Part shown: piece by piece, positions 45,806-54,980 of the stretch
How positions within the stretch are numbered: the first letter of the stretch is position 1
Layout of the letters: each line of letters opens with the position of its first letter
Source of the DNA: Nitratireductor mangrovi
GTDB taxonomy: Bacteria > Pseudomonadota > Alphaproteobacteria > Rhizobiales > Rhizobiaceae
DNA: 64,000 nt
Direction of reading: 5' to 3'
Assembly: GCF_007922615.2 (NCBI RefSeq)
Contig: NZ_CP042301.2
Coordinates: 4,572,001-4,636,000 of the forward strand
The notes under the pieces: generated by a model
The model's input: the letters and a program-made list of their open reading frames with translations, nothing else
Told to the model about the DNA's origin: nothing
Database searches by the model: none
Program-made: the position numbers and the translations under genes

Positions 45806-47092
45806 ATGATGAACAACCTTGCGTATGAAAGCGAAGGCGAGCCGGAAGCCGACATCACCGACGGCGAAATCTCGCAACTGAACGCCCTGCGCCCCATTCC
45901 GCGCATCTCGATCCAGGCGTTCTGCGAGACCGAGAGCGTCGCCAAGCCGATCGAGCGCGCGGCCGACGACCGTCGCATGGCCAAGACCCACCTCAAGGTG
46001 CACATGGGCGGGCTCGACGCCGCGCTCGACTATTATACCTCGGCGCCGACGCCGAACCTGATCGTGCTGGAATCGCGCGCCGAGCCCAAGGAGATGCTGG
46101 AGTCCCTGCAGCGCCTTGCCGATGTCTGCGACCCGTCCACCAAGGTCATCATCATCGGCCACTACAACGACGTCTGGCTTTACCGCGAACTGATCCGCGC
46201 CGGCGTTTCCGAATATGTGGTCGCGCCGGTGTCGCTGGCCGACATCGTGGCGATCATCTCGCAGATCTTCGTCGACCCCGAGGCCGAGCCGCTGGGCAAG
46301 TCGATCGCCTTCGTCGGCGCCAAGGGCGGCGTCGGCTCCTCGACGATCGCCCACAATGTCGGATGGATGATGTCGTCGGCCTTCAGCTCCGACGTCGTTG
46401 TGGCCGATCTCGACCTGCCTTTCGGCACCGCCAACATCAATTTCGACCAGGACCCCGCCCAGGGCATCGCCGAGGCGGTGTTCTCGCCCGAGCGCATCGA
46501 CGAGGTCTATCTCGACCGCCTTCTGGCGCAGTGTTCCGAACATCTGTCGCTGCTGGCCGCACCCTCGACGCTCGACCGCGTCTACGATTTCGACGCCGAA
46601 GCCTTCTCGCAGATCATCGACATTGCCCAGCGGTCGGCTCCGCTGCTCGTGCTCGACGTGCCGCATGTGTGGAACGCCTGGACGCGCAGCACGCTGACCC
46701 AGGCCGACGAGGTGGTGATCACGGCGACGCCCGAGCTCGCCAACCTGCGCAACACCAAGAACATCGTCGACACGCTCAAGAAGCTCCGGCCCAACGACAA
46801 GCCGCCGCACCTGATCATCAATCAGGCCGGCGTGCCGAAGCGGCCCGAGATCTCCGCCGACGATTTCGCCGAACCGCTCGAGCTGACGCCGATGGCGATC
46901 ATCCCGTTCGACGCGCAGCTGTTCGGCAACGCCTCCAACAACGGCCGCATGCTTGGCGAGATGGATGCCCAGCACGCGATCGTGAAGTCGATCTCCGACA
47001 TCGCCCATGTCCTCACCGGGCGCAGCGAGATCAAGCCGAAAGCGAAGTCGGGGCTGGCCGGCGTGCTCGCGAAGCTGCGCGCGAAGAAATAG
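45806..47092 (+). CDS. cpaE: Pilus assembly ATPase CpaE/TadZ (ParA-like)
   Basis: 428-residue polar-localisation protein. A receiver-like N-terminal domain (about 45-160), which seems to lack a full phospho-acceptor set, precedes a ParA/MinD ATPase domain (from about 165) with the deviant Walker A KGGVGSSTIAHN (about 172-183) and VVADLDLPFGTANINFDQD. TadZ/CpaE proteins mark the cell pole for pilus assembly. It sits in order between cpaD and cpaF. Confidence 0.94.
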   Translation: MMNNLAYESEGEPEADITDGEISQLNALRPIPRISIQAFCETESVAKPIERAADDRRMAKTHLKVHMGGLDAALDYYTSAPTPNLIVLESRAEPKEMLESLQRLADVCDPSTKVIIIGHYNDVWLYRELIRAGVSEYVVAPVSLADIVAIISQIFVDPEAEPLGKSIAFVGAKGGVGSSTIAHNVGWMMSSAFSSDVVVADLDLPFGTANINFDQDPAQGIAEAVFSPERIDEVYLDRLLAQCSEHLSLLAAPSTLDRVYDFDAEAFSQIIDIAQRSAPLLVLDVPHVWNAWTRSTLTQADEVVITATPELANLRNTKNIVDTLKKLRPNDKPPHLIINQAGVPKRPEISADDFAEPLELTPMAIIPFDAQLFGNASNNGRMLGEMDAQHAIVKSISDIAHVLTGRSEIKPKAKSGLAGVLAKLRAKK

Positions 47093-47122
47093 CCGCGATC
47101 CTGCGAAACGGGTGCTTGGGAC

Positions 47123-48622
47123 ATGTTTGGACGAAGAGGTAGTGAAGGGCCAGGGAGTGTCGAGCCGCCACGTTCGGCGTCGTCGTCGGCCGTAGCCGAG
47201 GCGCCCGAACGTCCCAAGGCGCCTGCCGAGCCGAAGCCGAGCCAGGCCGCGCCTGCGCCCAGGCCGCAGGCGTCGCAGCCGCGCCGCGCGGAGCCGCCGT
47301 CCACGGTCAGCGCCGCCAGCCGTCCGCAGCGCGAAAAGAGCGAAGGCTATTACGACACCAAGAGCCAGGTCTTCTCGGCGCTGATCGACACCATCGACCT
47401 GTCGCAGCTTGCCAAGCTCGAGCCGGAGACGGCGCGCGAGGAAATCCGCGATATCGTCAACGACATCATCGCGATCAAGAATTTCGCCATGTCGATCTCC
47501 GAGCAGGAGGAACTGCTCGAAGACATCTGCAACGACGTCCTCGGCTACGGCCCGCTTGAGCCGCTTCTGGCGCGCGACGAGATCGCCGACATCATGGTCA
47601 ATGGCGCCAAGCGGGTCTACATCGAGGTCGACGGCAAGGTCGAGGAAACGCCGGTGCGTTTCCGCGACAACCAGCAGCTTCTCAACATCTGCCAGCGCAT
47701 CGTCAGCCAGGTCGGCCGCCGCGTCGACGAGGCGAGCCCGATCTGCGACGCGCGCCTGCCCGACGGCTCGCGTGTCAACGTCATCGCGCCTCCGCTCGCG
47801 ATCGACGGCACCGCGCTCACCATCCGCAAGTTCAAGAAGGACAAGCTGACCCTCGATCAGCTGGTCAAGTTCGGCGCCATTTCGCCGGAAGGCGCCGAGG
47901 TTCTGAAGATCATCGGCCGGGTGCGCTGCAACGTCGTCATCTCCGGCGGTACCGGCTCGGGCAAGACGACGCTGCTCAACTGCCTGACCCAGTATATCGA
48001 CCGCGAGGAACGCATCATCACCTGCGAGGACTCGGCCGAGCTCCAGCTGCAGCAGCCGCATGTGGTGCGGCTCGAGACGCGGCCGCCCAACCTCGAGGGC
48101 GAGGGCGAGATCACCATGCGCGACCTCGTCAAGAACTGCCTGCGCATGCGGCCCGAGCGCATCATCGTCGGCGAGGTGCGCGGCCCGGAGGTGTTCGACC
48201 TCCTGCAGGCCATGAACACCGGCCATGACGGCTCCATGGGCACCATCCACTCCAACTCGCCGCGCGAATGCCTCAACCGTATCGAATCGATGATCGCCAT
48301 GGGCGGCTTCACGCTGCCGCAGCGCACCGTGCGCGAGATCATCGTCGGCTCGGTCGACGTCATCATCCAGGCGCAGCGCCTGCGCGACGGTTCGCGCCGC
48401 ATCACCCACATCACCGAGGTGATCGGCATGGAGGGCGACGTGATCGTGACCCAGGATCTCGTCCTCTACAACATCAATGGCGAGGACCAGAACGGCCGCA
48501 TTCTCGGCAACCACGTCTCGACCGGCGTCGGTCGCCCGGCATTCTGGGACCGCGCCCGCTACTACGGCGAGGAGGCGCGGCTGGCGAACTCGCTCGAGGC
48601 GATGGAAAAGCAGGTCGGATGA
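47123..48622 (+). CDS. cpaF: Pilus assembly/retraction ATPase CpaF/TadA
   Basis: 499-residue type II/IV secretion ATPase driving pilus extension (and, in this family, retraction). The Pro/Ala-rich N-terminus (1-75) is variable. The core has Walker [10 protein letters not shown] (about 274-282), an Asp box, Walker B-like [16 protein letters not shown] and a His box [16 protein letters not shown]. Hexameric cytoplasmic motor acting on the TadB-TadC platform. Confidence 0.96.
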   Translation: MFGRRGSEGPGSVEPPRSASSSAVAEAPERPKAPAEPKPSQAAPAPRPQASQPRRAEPPSTVSAASRPQREKSEGYYDTKSQVFSALIDTIDLSQLAKLEPETAREEIRDIVNDIIAIKNFAMSISEQEELLEDICNDVLGYGPLEPLLARDEIADIMVNGAKRVYIEVDGKVEETPVRFRDNQQLLNICQRIVSQVGRRVDEASPICDARLPDGSRVNVIAPPLAIDGTALTIRKFKKDKLTLDQLVKFGAISPEGAEVLKIIGRVRCNVVISGGTGSGKTTLLNCLTQYIDREERIITCEDSAELQLQQPHVVRLETRPPNLEGEGEITMRDLVKNCLRMRPERIIVGEVRGPEVFDLLQAMNTGHDGSMGTIHSNSPRECLNRIESMIAMGGFTLPQRTVREIIVGSVDVIIQAQRLRDGSRRITHITEVIGMEGDVIVTQDLVLYNINGEDQNGRILGNHVSTGVGRPAFWDRARYYGEEARLANSLEAMEKQVG

Positions 48623-48643
48623 TCGGCGTGGGGAGCTGAATCG

Positions 48644-49657
48644 ATGTTCGGACTGGACACGACGGTGATCGCGATCATCCTGCTCGCCGGCCTCAGCGCC
48701 GGCGCGGTCGCCTATGCCTTCATGTTCAACACCATCGCCAACGAGCGCAAGGCCGGCCGCCGCCTCGACGAGGTCAAGAAGGCCGAGACCGACGCCAATG
48801 TCGTCAAGGCCTCGCGCGACCGGCTTGCCGAGGCGGCCAAGCGCCGGAAGTCGGTGCAGGATTCGCTGAAGGAGCTCGACGAGCGCCAGAAGGCCAAGGA
48901 CACCCGCATGCGCAAGCCCCCGCTGAAGGGGCAGATCAAGCAGGCCGGGCTCAGCATGTCGGTGCAGACCTTCTACATCTATTCGGCCATCGCCGGCCTT
49001 TTCCTGGCCATCGCCACCTTCTTCGCCGGCGCCCCGATCTGGGCCGTGCCGGGGGCGCTCATCGCCGGCGCCATCGGCTTGCCGCGCTGGGTGCTGGCCT
49101 ATTTCCGCAGCCGCCGGGTGAAGGCGTTCCTCGACGAGCTTCCCAACGCACTCGACATCATCGTGCGCTCCGTGAAATCCGGCCTTCCCATCAATGACGG
49201 CGTCAGGCTGATCGCCAACGAGGCCCAGGAGCCGGTACGCGGCGAGTTCCGCCGCATCGTCGAGGCCCAGCAGCTTGGCCTGTCCCTGCCCGAAGCCACC
49301 TTGCGCATGCCCGAGACCATGCCGTGCCCGGAGGCCGGCTTTTTCGGCATCGTCATCCAGATCCAGAGCCAGGCCGGCGGCAACCTTTCCGAGGCGCTCG
49401 GCAACCTGTCGCGCGTGCTTCGCGACCGCAAGCGCATGAAGGCCAAGATCGGCGCGCTGTCGATGGAGGCCAAGGCATCCGCCGCCATCATCGGCGCGCT
49501 GCCCTTCATCGTCGCTTTCCTCGTCTACCTGACGAGCCCGAACTACATCATGCCGCTTTTCGTCACGAGCACCGGCCACATGGTCCTCGGCATCTCGCTC
49601 CTGTGGATGTCGGTCGGCATCTTCGTGATGAAGAAGATGATGAACTTCGACATATGA
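48644..49657 (+). CDS. tadB: Flp pilus inner-membrane platform protein TadB
   Basis: 337-residue GspF-type membrane protein. N-terminal helix (about 6-26), a charged cytoplasmic linker, two helices near 105-145, then the GspF domain with FLDELPNALDIIVRSVKSGLP and QIQSQAGGNLSEALGNLSRVLRDR, and two C-terminal helices. It pairs with TadC and receives force from CpaF. Confidence 0.93.
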   Translation: MFGLDTTVIAIILLAGLSAGAVAYAFMFNTIANERKAGRRLDEVKKAETDANVVKASRDRLAEAAKRRKSVQDSLKELDERQKAKDTRMRKPPLKGQIKQAGLSMSVQTFYIYSAIAGLFLAIATFFAGAPIWAVPGALIAGAIGLPRWVLAYFRSRRVKAFLDELPNALDIIVRSVKSGLPINDGVRLIANEAQEPVRGEFRRIVEAQQLGLSLPEATLRMPETMPCPEAGFFGIVIQIQSQAGGNLSEALGNLSRVLRDRKRMKAKIGALSMEAKASAAIIGALPFIVAFLVYLTSPNYIMPLFVTSTGHMVLGISLLWMSVGIFVMKKMMNFDI

Positions 49658-49685
49658 CCGAAGAGCCGAACGCAAGGGCCGCCCG

Positions 49686-50705
49686 ATGACCGACCAGATC
49701 GTCAAAGCGATACTCGAACCGTCCTTCCTGATCGGGCTGCTGGTCGCCATTGCCGTGTTCGCCACCGTCTTCACCGCCATGCCGGCGCTGGGCGGCAACG
49801 AACTCAAGGCTCGCATGAAGTCGGTTGCGCTCGAGCGCGACGAACTGCGCGCCAAGCAGCGTGCCCGCCTCGCAGCCGAGTCCGATCGCAAGCGCAAGGG
49901 CCTGCGCGAGCAGCAGGGCGGCGGCATGCGCGACGTCGTCGAGCGCCTCGACCTCAAGCGCGCGCTGGTCGACCAGGCCACGCTTGCCAAGCTGAAGGTC
50001 GCCGGCTTCCGCGGCGAAAACCCGCTGACCCGCTTCCTGTTCTTCAGGCTGGTGCTGCCTTTTGTCGGGCTGGTTCTCGGCCTGCTCTACGTCTTCGTTC
50101 TGGGCGGCCTGGCCGAGCAGCCGCTGCTGATCAAGATCTTCTTTGTGATCATCTGCGCCTATGGCGGGTTCTACGCGCCGATCATCTACATCAACAACCG
50201 CGCCACCAAGCGCAAGCAGTCGATCCAGACGGCCTGGCCGGACGCCCTCGACCTGATGCTGATCTGCGTGGAATCGGGTATGTCGATCGAGGCGGCCTTC
50301 CGCCGCGTCGCCGAGGAGATCGGCATCCAGTCGGTCGAACTGGCCGAGGAGCTGGTGCTCACCAATGCCGAGCTTTCCTTTCTGCAGGAACGCCGCCAGG
50401 CTTACGAGAACCTGTCGAGCCGCACCGGGCTGGAATCGGTGAAGAGCGTCAGCCAGGCGCTGATCCAGGCGGAGCGCTACGGCACGCCGATCGCCCATGC
50501 CTTGCGTGTGCTCGCGCAGGAAAGCCGCGAGATGCGCATGAATGCGGCCGAGAAGAAGGCCGCGGCGCTGCCGCCGAAGCTGACCGTCCCGATGATCCTG
50601 TTCTTCCTGCCGGTTCTGTTCGCCGTCATTCTCGGCCCCGCGATCATGCAGTTCTCCCAGCAGGGCGTTTTCGGCGAGGCCAGCCAGTCCTCCGGCGACC
50701 AGTAG
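49686..50705 (+). CDS. tadC: Flp pilus inner-membrane platform protein TadC
   Basis: 339-residue GspF-type protein. N-terminal helix (about 8-30), two central helices (about 115-165), the conserved AWPDALDLMLICVESGMSIEAAF segment and a C-terminal helix PMILFFLPVLFAVILGPAIM. Last plus-strand gene of the pilus operon; a terminator follows. Confidence 0.93.
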   Translation: MTDQIVKAILEPSFLIGLLVAIAVFATVFTAMPALGGNELKARMKSVALERDELRAKQRARLAAESDRKRKGLREQQGGGMRDVVERLDLKRALVDQATLAKLKVAGFRGENPLTRFLFFRLVLPFVGLVLGLLYVFVLGGLAEQPLLIKIFFVIICAYGGFYAPIIYINNRATKRKQSIQTAWPDALDLMLICVESGMSIEAAFRRVAEEIGIQSVELAEELVLTNAELSFLQERRQAYENLSSRTGLESVKSVSQALIQAERYGTPIAHALRVLAQESREMRMNAAEKKAAALPPKLTVPMILFFLPVLFAVILGPAIMQFSQQGVFGEASQSSGDQ

Positions 50706-50724
50706 GCACACCGGCCCCACGAAT

Positions 50725-50760
50725 AAGCGCCCGGCGGGCCACCGCGGGGCGCTTTCTTTC
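50725..50760 (+). terminator. Terminator after tadC
   Basis: AAGCGCCC (50725-50732) and GGGCGCTT (50747-50754), an 8-bp stem around a GC-rich loop, running into TTTCTTTC. Confidence 0.75.
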
Positions 50761-50779
50761 CTGAAGGTGTGGCGGTCGC

Positions 50780-51247
50780 TCAGCGATCGATGGCGATATA
50801 GCCCATATGTGTGCCCATGCCGGTATTGGCCCGCCGCAGCACCGGGCCTTCGCGGTAGCTGGGGCGCACCCGCACCGGCTTCGGCGCCTTGGGCGGGCTT
50901 TCCTTGATGCCCCACATCTTTTTGAAGCCCTTCCACGCCTTCTTCGACATGTCGCCCGGCTTGTAGCCGGTGTCGACGCCGAAGCACCAGGCGATGCAGG
51001 TAACGACCGTGGTCGAGACCTCGCCGACCGCCGTGCCGGCCGCCAGGCCGACCGAGGAGATGATCTTGGCGCGGGTCCGCGCTGGCGTGCCGATGACCTT
51101 CAGTTCGCGGCCCAGCTTCTGCACGCCGTCATTGGTTTCGCGGTTGAGGTTGGCGCCGTCGCGCGCGGCGGCGGGCGCCGCCATGGCCGTGGCAAGGCCG
51201 ATCGCCAGCGTGATGGCGGTGAAAATCGAAAGCAGGTTCCTGAACAT
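50780..51247 (-). CDS. Exported hypothetical protein
   Basis: 155-residue protein with a signal peptide (MFRNLLSIFTAITLAIGL, ending AAA near residue 27). A hydrophobic, cysteine-containing central stretch follows (SSVGLAAGTAVGEVSTTVVTCIAWCFGVD, about 66-94), and then a basic C-terminal part rich in Lys and Pro. ATG at 51247 has AAGGAAGGG upstream. I do not recognise a family. Located between tadC and tadD but on its own transcript with tadD behind it; may be a pilus accessory protein. Function unknown. Confidence 0.65.
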   Translation of the reverse strand: MFRNLLSIFTAITLAIGLATAMAAPAAARDGANLNRETNDGVQKLGRELKVIGTPARTRAKIISSVGLAAGTAVGEVSTTVVTCIAWCFGVDTGYKPGDMSKKAWKGFKKMWGIKESPPKAPKPVRVRPSYREGPVLRRANTGMGTHMGYIAIDR

Positions 51248-51367
51248 CTCGTATCCCTTCCTTGGTTGCGAACAAGCGTTGCAGTCACTTGGTCGCTGCA
51301 AGGGACGAAAAGGTTCAGATCTTTTTCGGCGTGGATTTCAACAGGGGCGGGAAGGGGAACACGGCGC

Positions 51368-52189
51368 TCAGTTCGCCGCCTTTTTCTTCCCTTCCTCGTC
51401 CTTCAGCTGGTTCCAGGCATTCTGCTGCGCCAGCATGGACCTCAGATAGGCGACGTTGGCTTCGGCCTGCGTCGTCGAAAGCTCTTGCCGCGCCAGCTTT
51501 TCCGCCTCCTCGAAGCGGCCTTGCAGGCCGACGACGAGGGCAAGGTTCTGCCGCACCCGGCTGTCCGCGTTGCGCTGCGCCACGGCCTTGCGAAGATAGG
51601 TTTCCGCCGTCCTGAGGTCGCCCTCCAGCACATAGGACATGCCGAGATTGGAAAGCACCGACGGCTCGTCCGGCTTCAGGTCGAGCGCCTTGCGGTAGAG
51701 CGTGCGGGCCTCGTTGGAATTGCCGAGCTGGTCGAGGATGGCGGCTTCCGCCGAAAACAGCTTCCAGTCCGGATATTCCGGTGTCTGGGCGCGGCGAATG
51801 GCATCGAGGGCCGTCTCGAACTCGCCGGCGGCGGCCAGCGACTTGCCGTAGGCGGCCAATACCGAACGTTCCTTGGGATGGGCGATGGCGAGCTTGCGCA
51901 TCACCGCCAGCGACTGATCGGTCTTGCCGATCATCTGCAGGACGCTTGCATAGCGGGTCGCGATCGCCTTGTCGGTCGGCGCCTTGGCATAGGCGTCGCC
52001 CAGCGACACGGCGGCCCGTTCGAGCTCCTGTGCCGACATGTGTTCGACGGCGCGTCCGGAATCGCGGTTGATCGAGCCGGTCGTCATGCGCGAGTTGGCG
52101 CATCCGGCGAGGCTTGCGGCCAGCACCACCGCCAGTGCGGTCCCCAGCCAGCGCTTGCCGGTTGCGTTCGCATCGCGTTTGGTGAACAT
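51368..52189 (-). CDS. tadD: TPR lipoprotein TadD
   Basis: 273-residue lipoprotein with the lipobox SLAGC (Cys about 30) and about four tetratricopeptide repeats (about 65-255; for example DEPSVLSNLGMSYVLEGDLRTAE). TadD-type pilotins help TadA secretin assembly in the outer membrane. It is on the strand opposite the main pilus genes, 120 bases before the hypothetical exported gene in the direction of transcription. Confidence 0.87.
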   Translation of the reverse strand: MFTKRDANATGKRWLGTALAVVLAASLAGCANSRMTTGSINRDSGRAVEHMSAQELERAAVSLGDAYAKAPTDKAIATRYASVLQMIGKTDQSLAVMRKLAIAHPKERSVLAAYGKSLAAAGEFETALDAIRRAQTPEYPDWKLFSAEAAILDQLGNSNEARTLYRKALDLKPDEPSVLSNLGMSYVLEGDLRTAETYLRKAVAQRNADSRVRQNLALVVGLQGRFEEAEKLARQELSTTQAEANVAYLRSMLAQQNAWNQLKDEEGKKKAAN

Positions 52190-52316
52190 GCCTTGACTCC
52201 GTCTCGCGCGCCGGCTTCCAGGCCGGGCCGGCTAGCTCGAAGAAGTATTCCGTTAACCCTAACGGACGGTTAAGAAACGCCCGCTGCGAGGCCTTCGCGG
52301 CAACAGGAAAAAGCGC

Positions 52317-53693
52317 ATGCCCGTCGAACTGATCTCCCGCAAGACCGCCAGCGCGCGGCCGGTCCATCTGGTGCGAAAAGGCGAGCTTGAGGCGGCAAGC
52401 CTCGACCCGCGGGTCCTCGAATGGGCCGGCGCGAACGGCTATTCGGCCGACGGCGGCAAGGTGCTGCTCTATCCCGACGACAAGGGCGGCGTGGCCGGCG
52501 CGCTGTTCGGCGTTCCGGAGGGCAGGGGCGGGTTTTCGTCGCTGGCGACCGGCCGGCTTGCCCGCGACCTGCCGGCCGGCGACTGGTATTTCGCCAACCC
52601 GCCACAGGACCCCGGCAGCGCGCTGACCGGCCTGCTGCTCGGCGCCTATCGCTTCACCGATTATGGCGGCAAGCCCGGGGCCGCGCTGCGCTTCGTGGTC
52701 CCCGCTGGCGCCGACCGGGCCCGCGTCGAGCGAGTCGTTGAGGGCGTCGCGCTGGCCCGCGACCTCGTCAACACGCCCGCCAACGACCTTGGCCCCGACG
52801 CGCTCGAAAAGGCGTTTCGCGATCTGGCTCGCCGCCACAAGGCAGCCGTGTCGGTCACCAAAGGCGACGCGCTCCTGAAGGCCGATTTCCCGATGATCCA
52901 TGCGGTCGGCCGCGCGTCGTCCGAGGCGCCGCGCCTGCTCGACATGCGCTGGGGTCCGAAATCCGCACCGAAGGTCACGCTGGTCGGCAAGGGCGTTTGC
53001 TTCGACACCGGCGGCCTCGACATCAAGCCGGCCAGCGGTATGCGCAACATGAAGAAGGACATGGGCGGCGCCGCCAACGTCATGGGCCTTGCGTCCATGA
53101 TCATGGCGGCTGGGCTGAAGCTGCGCCTGCGCGTTCTGGTCCCGGCTGTGGAAAACGCCATTGCCGGCAACGCCTTCCGTCCCGGCGACGTGCTGCCGAG
53201 CCGCAAGGGGCTCACGGTCGAGATCGGCAACACCGACGCAGAGGGGCGCCTTGTGCTTGCCGACGCGCTGGCGCTCGCCGACGAGGAGGCGCCGGAACTG
53301 CTGATCGACATGGCGACGCTGACCGGCGCGGCGCGCGTCGCGCTCGGCCCGGATCTGCCGCCCTTCTACGCCGACGACGACGCGCTGGCCGCCGGCATCG
53401 CGACCGCCGCTGACGCTGCCGATGACCCGCTCTGGCGCATGCCGCTCTGGGCGCCTTACGATGCCAACTTGTCCTCCAGGGTTGCCGATCTCTGCAACGT
53501 CACCACCGACGGCTTTGCGGGGTCGATTACTGCGGCGCTATTTCTGAAGCGTTTTGTCGAACGCGCCGCCGCCTGGGCCCATTTCGACATCTTTGCCTGG
53601 AACCCCTCCGACCGTCCGCACGGCCCGGCGGGCGGCGAGGCGCAGGGCATCCGCGCCCTGGAACGGCTTTTGTCCGAGCGTTACACCGGCTGA
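52317..53693 (+). CDS. M17 leucyl aminopeptidase family protein
   Basis: 458-residue cytosolic metallo-aminopeptidase with the M17 catalytic domain. The active-site Lys lies in GKGVCFDTGGLDIKP (about 228-242), metal ligands in the signature NTDAEGRL (about 305-312), and RNMKKDMGGAANV between them. The N-terminal domain is shorter and divergent from E. coli PepA, as in the alphaproteobacterial PepA-like branch. Upstream of the winged-helix/NlpC pair in the same direction. Confidence 0.92.
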   Translation: MPVELISRKTASARPVHLVRKGELEAASLDPRVLEWAGANGYSADGGKVLLYPDDKGGVAGALFGVPEGRGGFSSLATGRLARDLPAGDWYFANPPQDPGSALTGLLLGAYRFTDYGGKPGAALRFVVPAGADRARVERVVEGVALARDLVNTPANDLGPDALEKAFRDLARRHKAAVSVTKGDALLKADFPMIHAVGRASSEAPRLLDMRWGPKSAPKVTLVGKGVCFDTGGLDIKPASGMRNMKKDMGGAANVMGLASMIMAAGLKLRLRVLVPAVENAIAGNAFRPGDVLPSRKGLTVEIGNTDAEGRLVLADALALADEEAPELLIDMATLTGAARVALGPDLPPFYADDDALAAGIATAADAADDPLWRMPLWAPYDANLSSRVADLCNVTTDGFAGSITAALFLKRFVERAAAWAHFDIFAWNPSDRPHGPAGGEAQGIRALERLLSERYTG

Positions 53694-53702
53694 GCACTTG
53701 CC

Positions 53703-53726
53703 ATTCAGCCGGTTTCGCGGTTGAAT
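53703..53726 (+). other. Hairpin after the aminopeptidase gene
   Basis: ATTCAGCCG (53703-53711), loop GTTTCG, and CGGTTGAAT (53718-53726), nine pairs with one G-U. No T-run. It lies 40 bases before the start of the winged-helix gene. Confidence 0.55.
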
Positions 53727-53765
53727 GATACGGAACCGTAACAAACCTTGCGAGGCAAGGCGAAA

Positions 53766-54116
53766 GTGTCTGTCGTCATGCGTCCGAGCCAGGCATTGCG
53801 GCTCTGGCAGCAGGTTGCGCTCGCCGAGGTGCGGGACGAGCAGCCCGATCTCAGCGTGCGCCAGACCGCGATCCTCCTGACCATCTATCTCGACCCGCCG
53901 CCGCACACCGTGCGCGGTCTGGCCGCCAAGCTTGCCGTCACCAAGCCGGTCATCACCCGCGCGCTCGATTCGATGGGGGCGCTGAAGCTGGTCAGCCGCC
54001 ATCGCGACGAGGCCGACAAGCGCAACGTGCTGGTCAAACGCACGGTGGAAGGCGCTCTCTATGTCGAGCGGTTGGGCGACGTGATCATTGAAGCCGGACG
54101 GGAGTTGCCGCTGTGA
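53766..54116 (+). CDS. MarR-like winged-helix protein
   Basis: 116-residue winged-helix protein: QPDLSVRQTAILLTIYL, TVRGLAAKLAVTKPVITRALDSM (recognition helix region) and DKRNVLVKRTVEG wing. GTG at 53766 is preferred because AAGG lies five bases upstream; ATG at 53778 is an alternative. Its stop overlaps the start of the NlpC/P60 gene (GTGA), so the two are translationally coupled. Target unknown. Confidence 0.8.
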   Translation: MSVVMRPSQALRLWQQVALAEVRDEQPDLSVRQTAILLTIYLDPPPHTVRGLAAKLAVTKPVITRALDSMGALKLVSRHRDEADKRNVLVKRTVEGALYVERLGDVIIEAGRELPL

Positions 54117-54973
54117 GTGCGCTCGATCGCCGCCTGCACGCCTATCGGCCGGACCTCGCCGACGCCCGTCTTGAGGGCCGGGTCGAGGCCGCCCGCTTCG
54201 TCGCCGGCACGCCGATGCGCATTGGCGCGCCCGTCGCCGACATGCTCGCCCGCCCAGATCCTTCGTCGGGCGTCGAATCGCAGCTGCTTTTCGGTCTCGA
54301 CGTCTCCGTCTTCGACCGAGGCGACGGTTTCGCCTGGGTCCAGGCGGCTGACGACGGTTATGTCGGTTACATCGATCAGCCCGCGCTTGCCACGCCGGCC
54401 GCAGACCCGACGCACCATGTCGTCGTCCCGCGCACCTTCGTCTATGGCGAGCCCGACATGAAGCGCCCGCGCCGCGTGGCGCTGTCGATGGGATCGCGGG
54501 TCGCGGTCATCGGCGAGGCGGAAACCCGTGGCACACGTTTCGCGCTCCTGTCCGACGGGGGCGCGATCGTCGCCTCTCACCTCGCGCCCCTAGATGTTTT
54601 CGAGGATGACTACGTTGCCGTAGCCGAGCGTTTCGCGACCACACCTTATCTGTGGGGCGGCACCTCGGCCTTCGGTTTCGACTGTTCCGGCCTTGTCCAG
54701 CTTGCCTTGCGCATGACCGGCCGTATCGTTCTGCGCGACACCGACATGCAGGCCGACACCATCGGCGAACGCATCGATCCGGGCCCGGAGATGGCGAATG
54801 TCCGGCGCGGCGACCTCGTTTTCTGGAAGGGCCACGTCGCCATCGTCGACGGCCCCGACTCCATCGTCCACGCCAGCGGCCATGCCATGGCCGTCACCCG
54901 CGAAAGCCTTTCCGCCGCGGTCGAGCGCATCGGCTATCTCTACGGCCGGCCGACTTGCGTTCGCCGTCCGTAG
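54113..54973 (+). CDS. NlpC/P60 family cell-wall peptidase with SH3 domains
   Basis: 286-residue protein. Two SH3-like regions (about 45-110 and 115-155) precede an NlpC/P60 domain with the catalytic cysteine in FDCSGLVQLALRMTG (Cys about 191) and histidine in GHVAIVDGPDSIVHASG (about 239-255). It resembles gamma-D-glutamyl-L-diamino-acid endopeptidases that trim peptidoglycan peptides. There is no obvious signal peptide, so it may act on recycled muropeptides in the cytoplasm. Cotranscribed with the winged-helix gene. Confidence 0.87.
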   Translation: MSALDRRLHAYRPDLADARLEGRVEAARFVAGTPMRIGAPVADMLARPDPSSGVESQLLFGLDVSVFDRGDGFAWVQAADDGYVGYIDQPALATPAADPTHHVVVPRTFVYGEPDMKRPRRVALSMGSRVAVIGEAETRGTRFALLSDGGAIVASHLAPLDVFEDDYVAVAERFATTPYLWGGTSAFGFDCSGLVQLALRMTGRIVLRDTDMQADTIGERIDPGPEMANVRRGDLVFWKGHVAIVDGPDSIVHASGHAMAVTRESLSAAVERIGYLYGRPTCVRRP

Positions 54974-54980
54974 CGCGCGA

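Noticed and set aside
48600-48660. Minus-strand translation reading SSPRRSSDL, reminiscent of sequencing-adapter contamination
   Set aside because: The actual bases at the cpaF-tadB junction do not match an adapter; this is ordinary genomic sequence.
45047-49990. Very long open frame (about 1650 codons) on the minus strand opposite cpaD-tadB
   Set aside because: It is antisense to five genes with clear motifs. High GC removes stop codons in the opposite frames, and its translation is low-complexity and matches no family.
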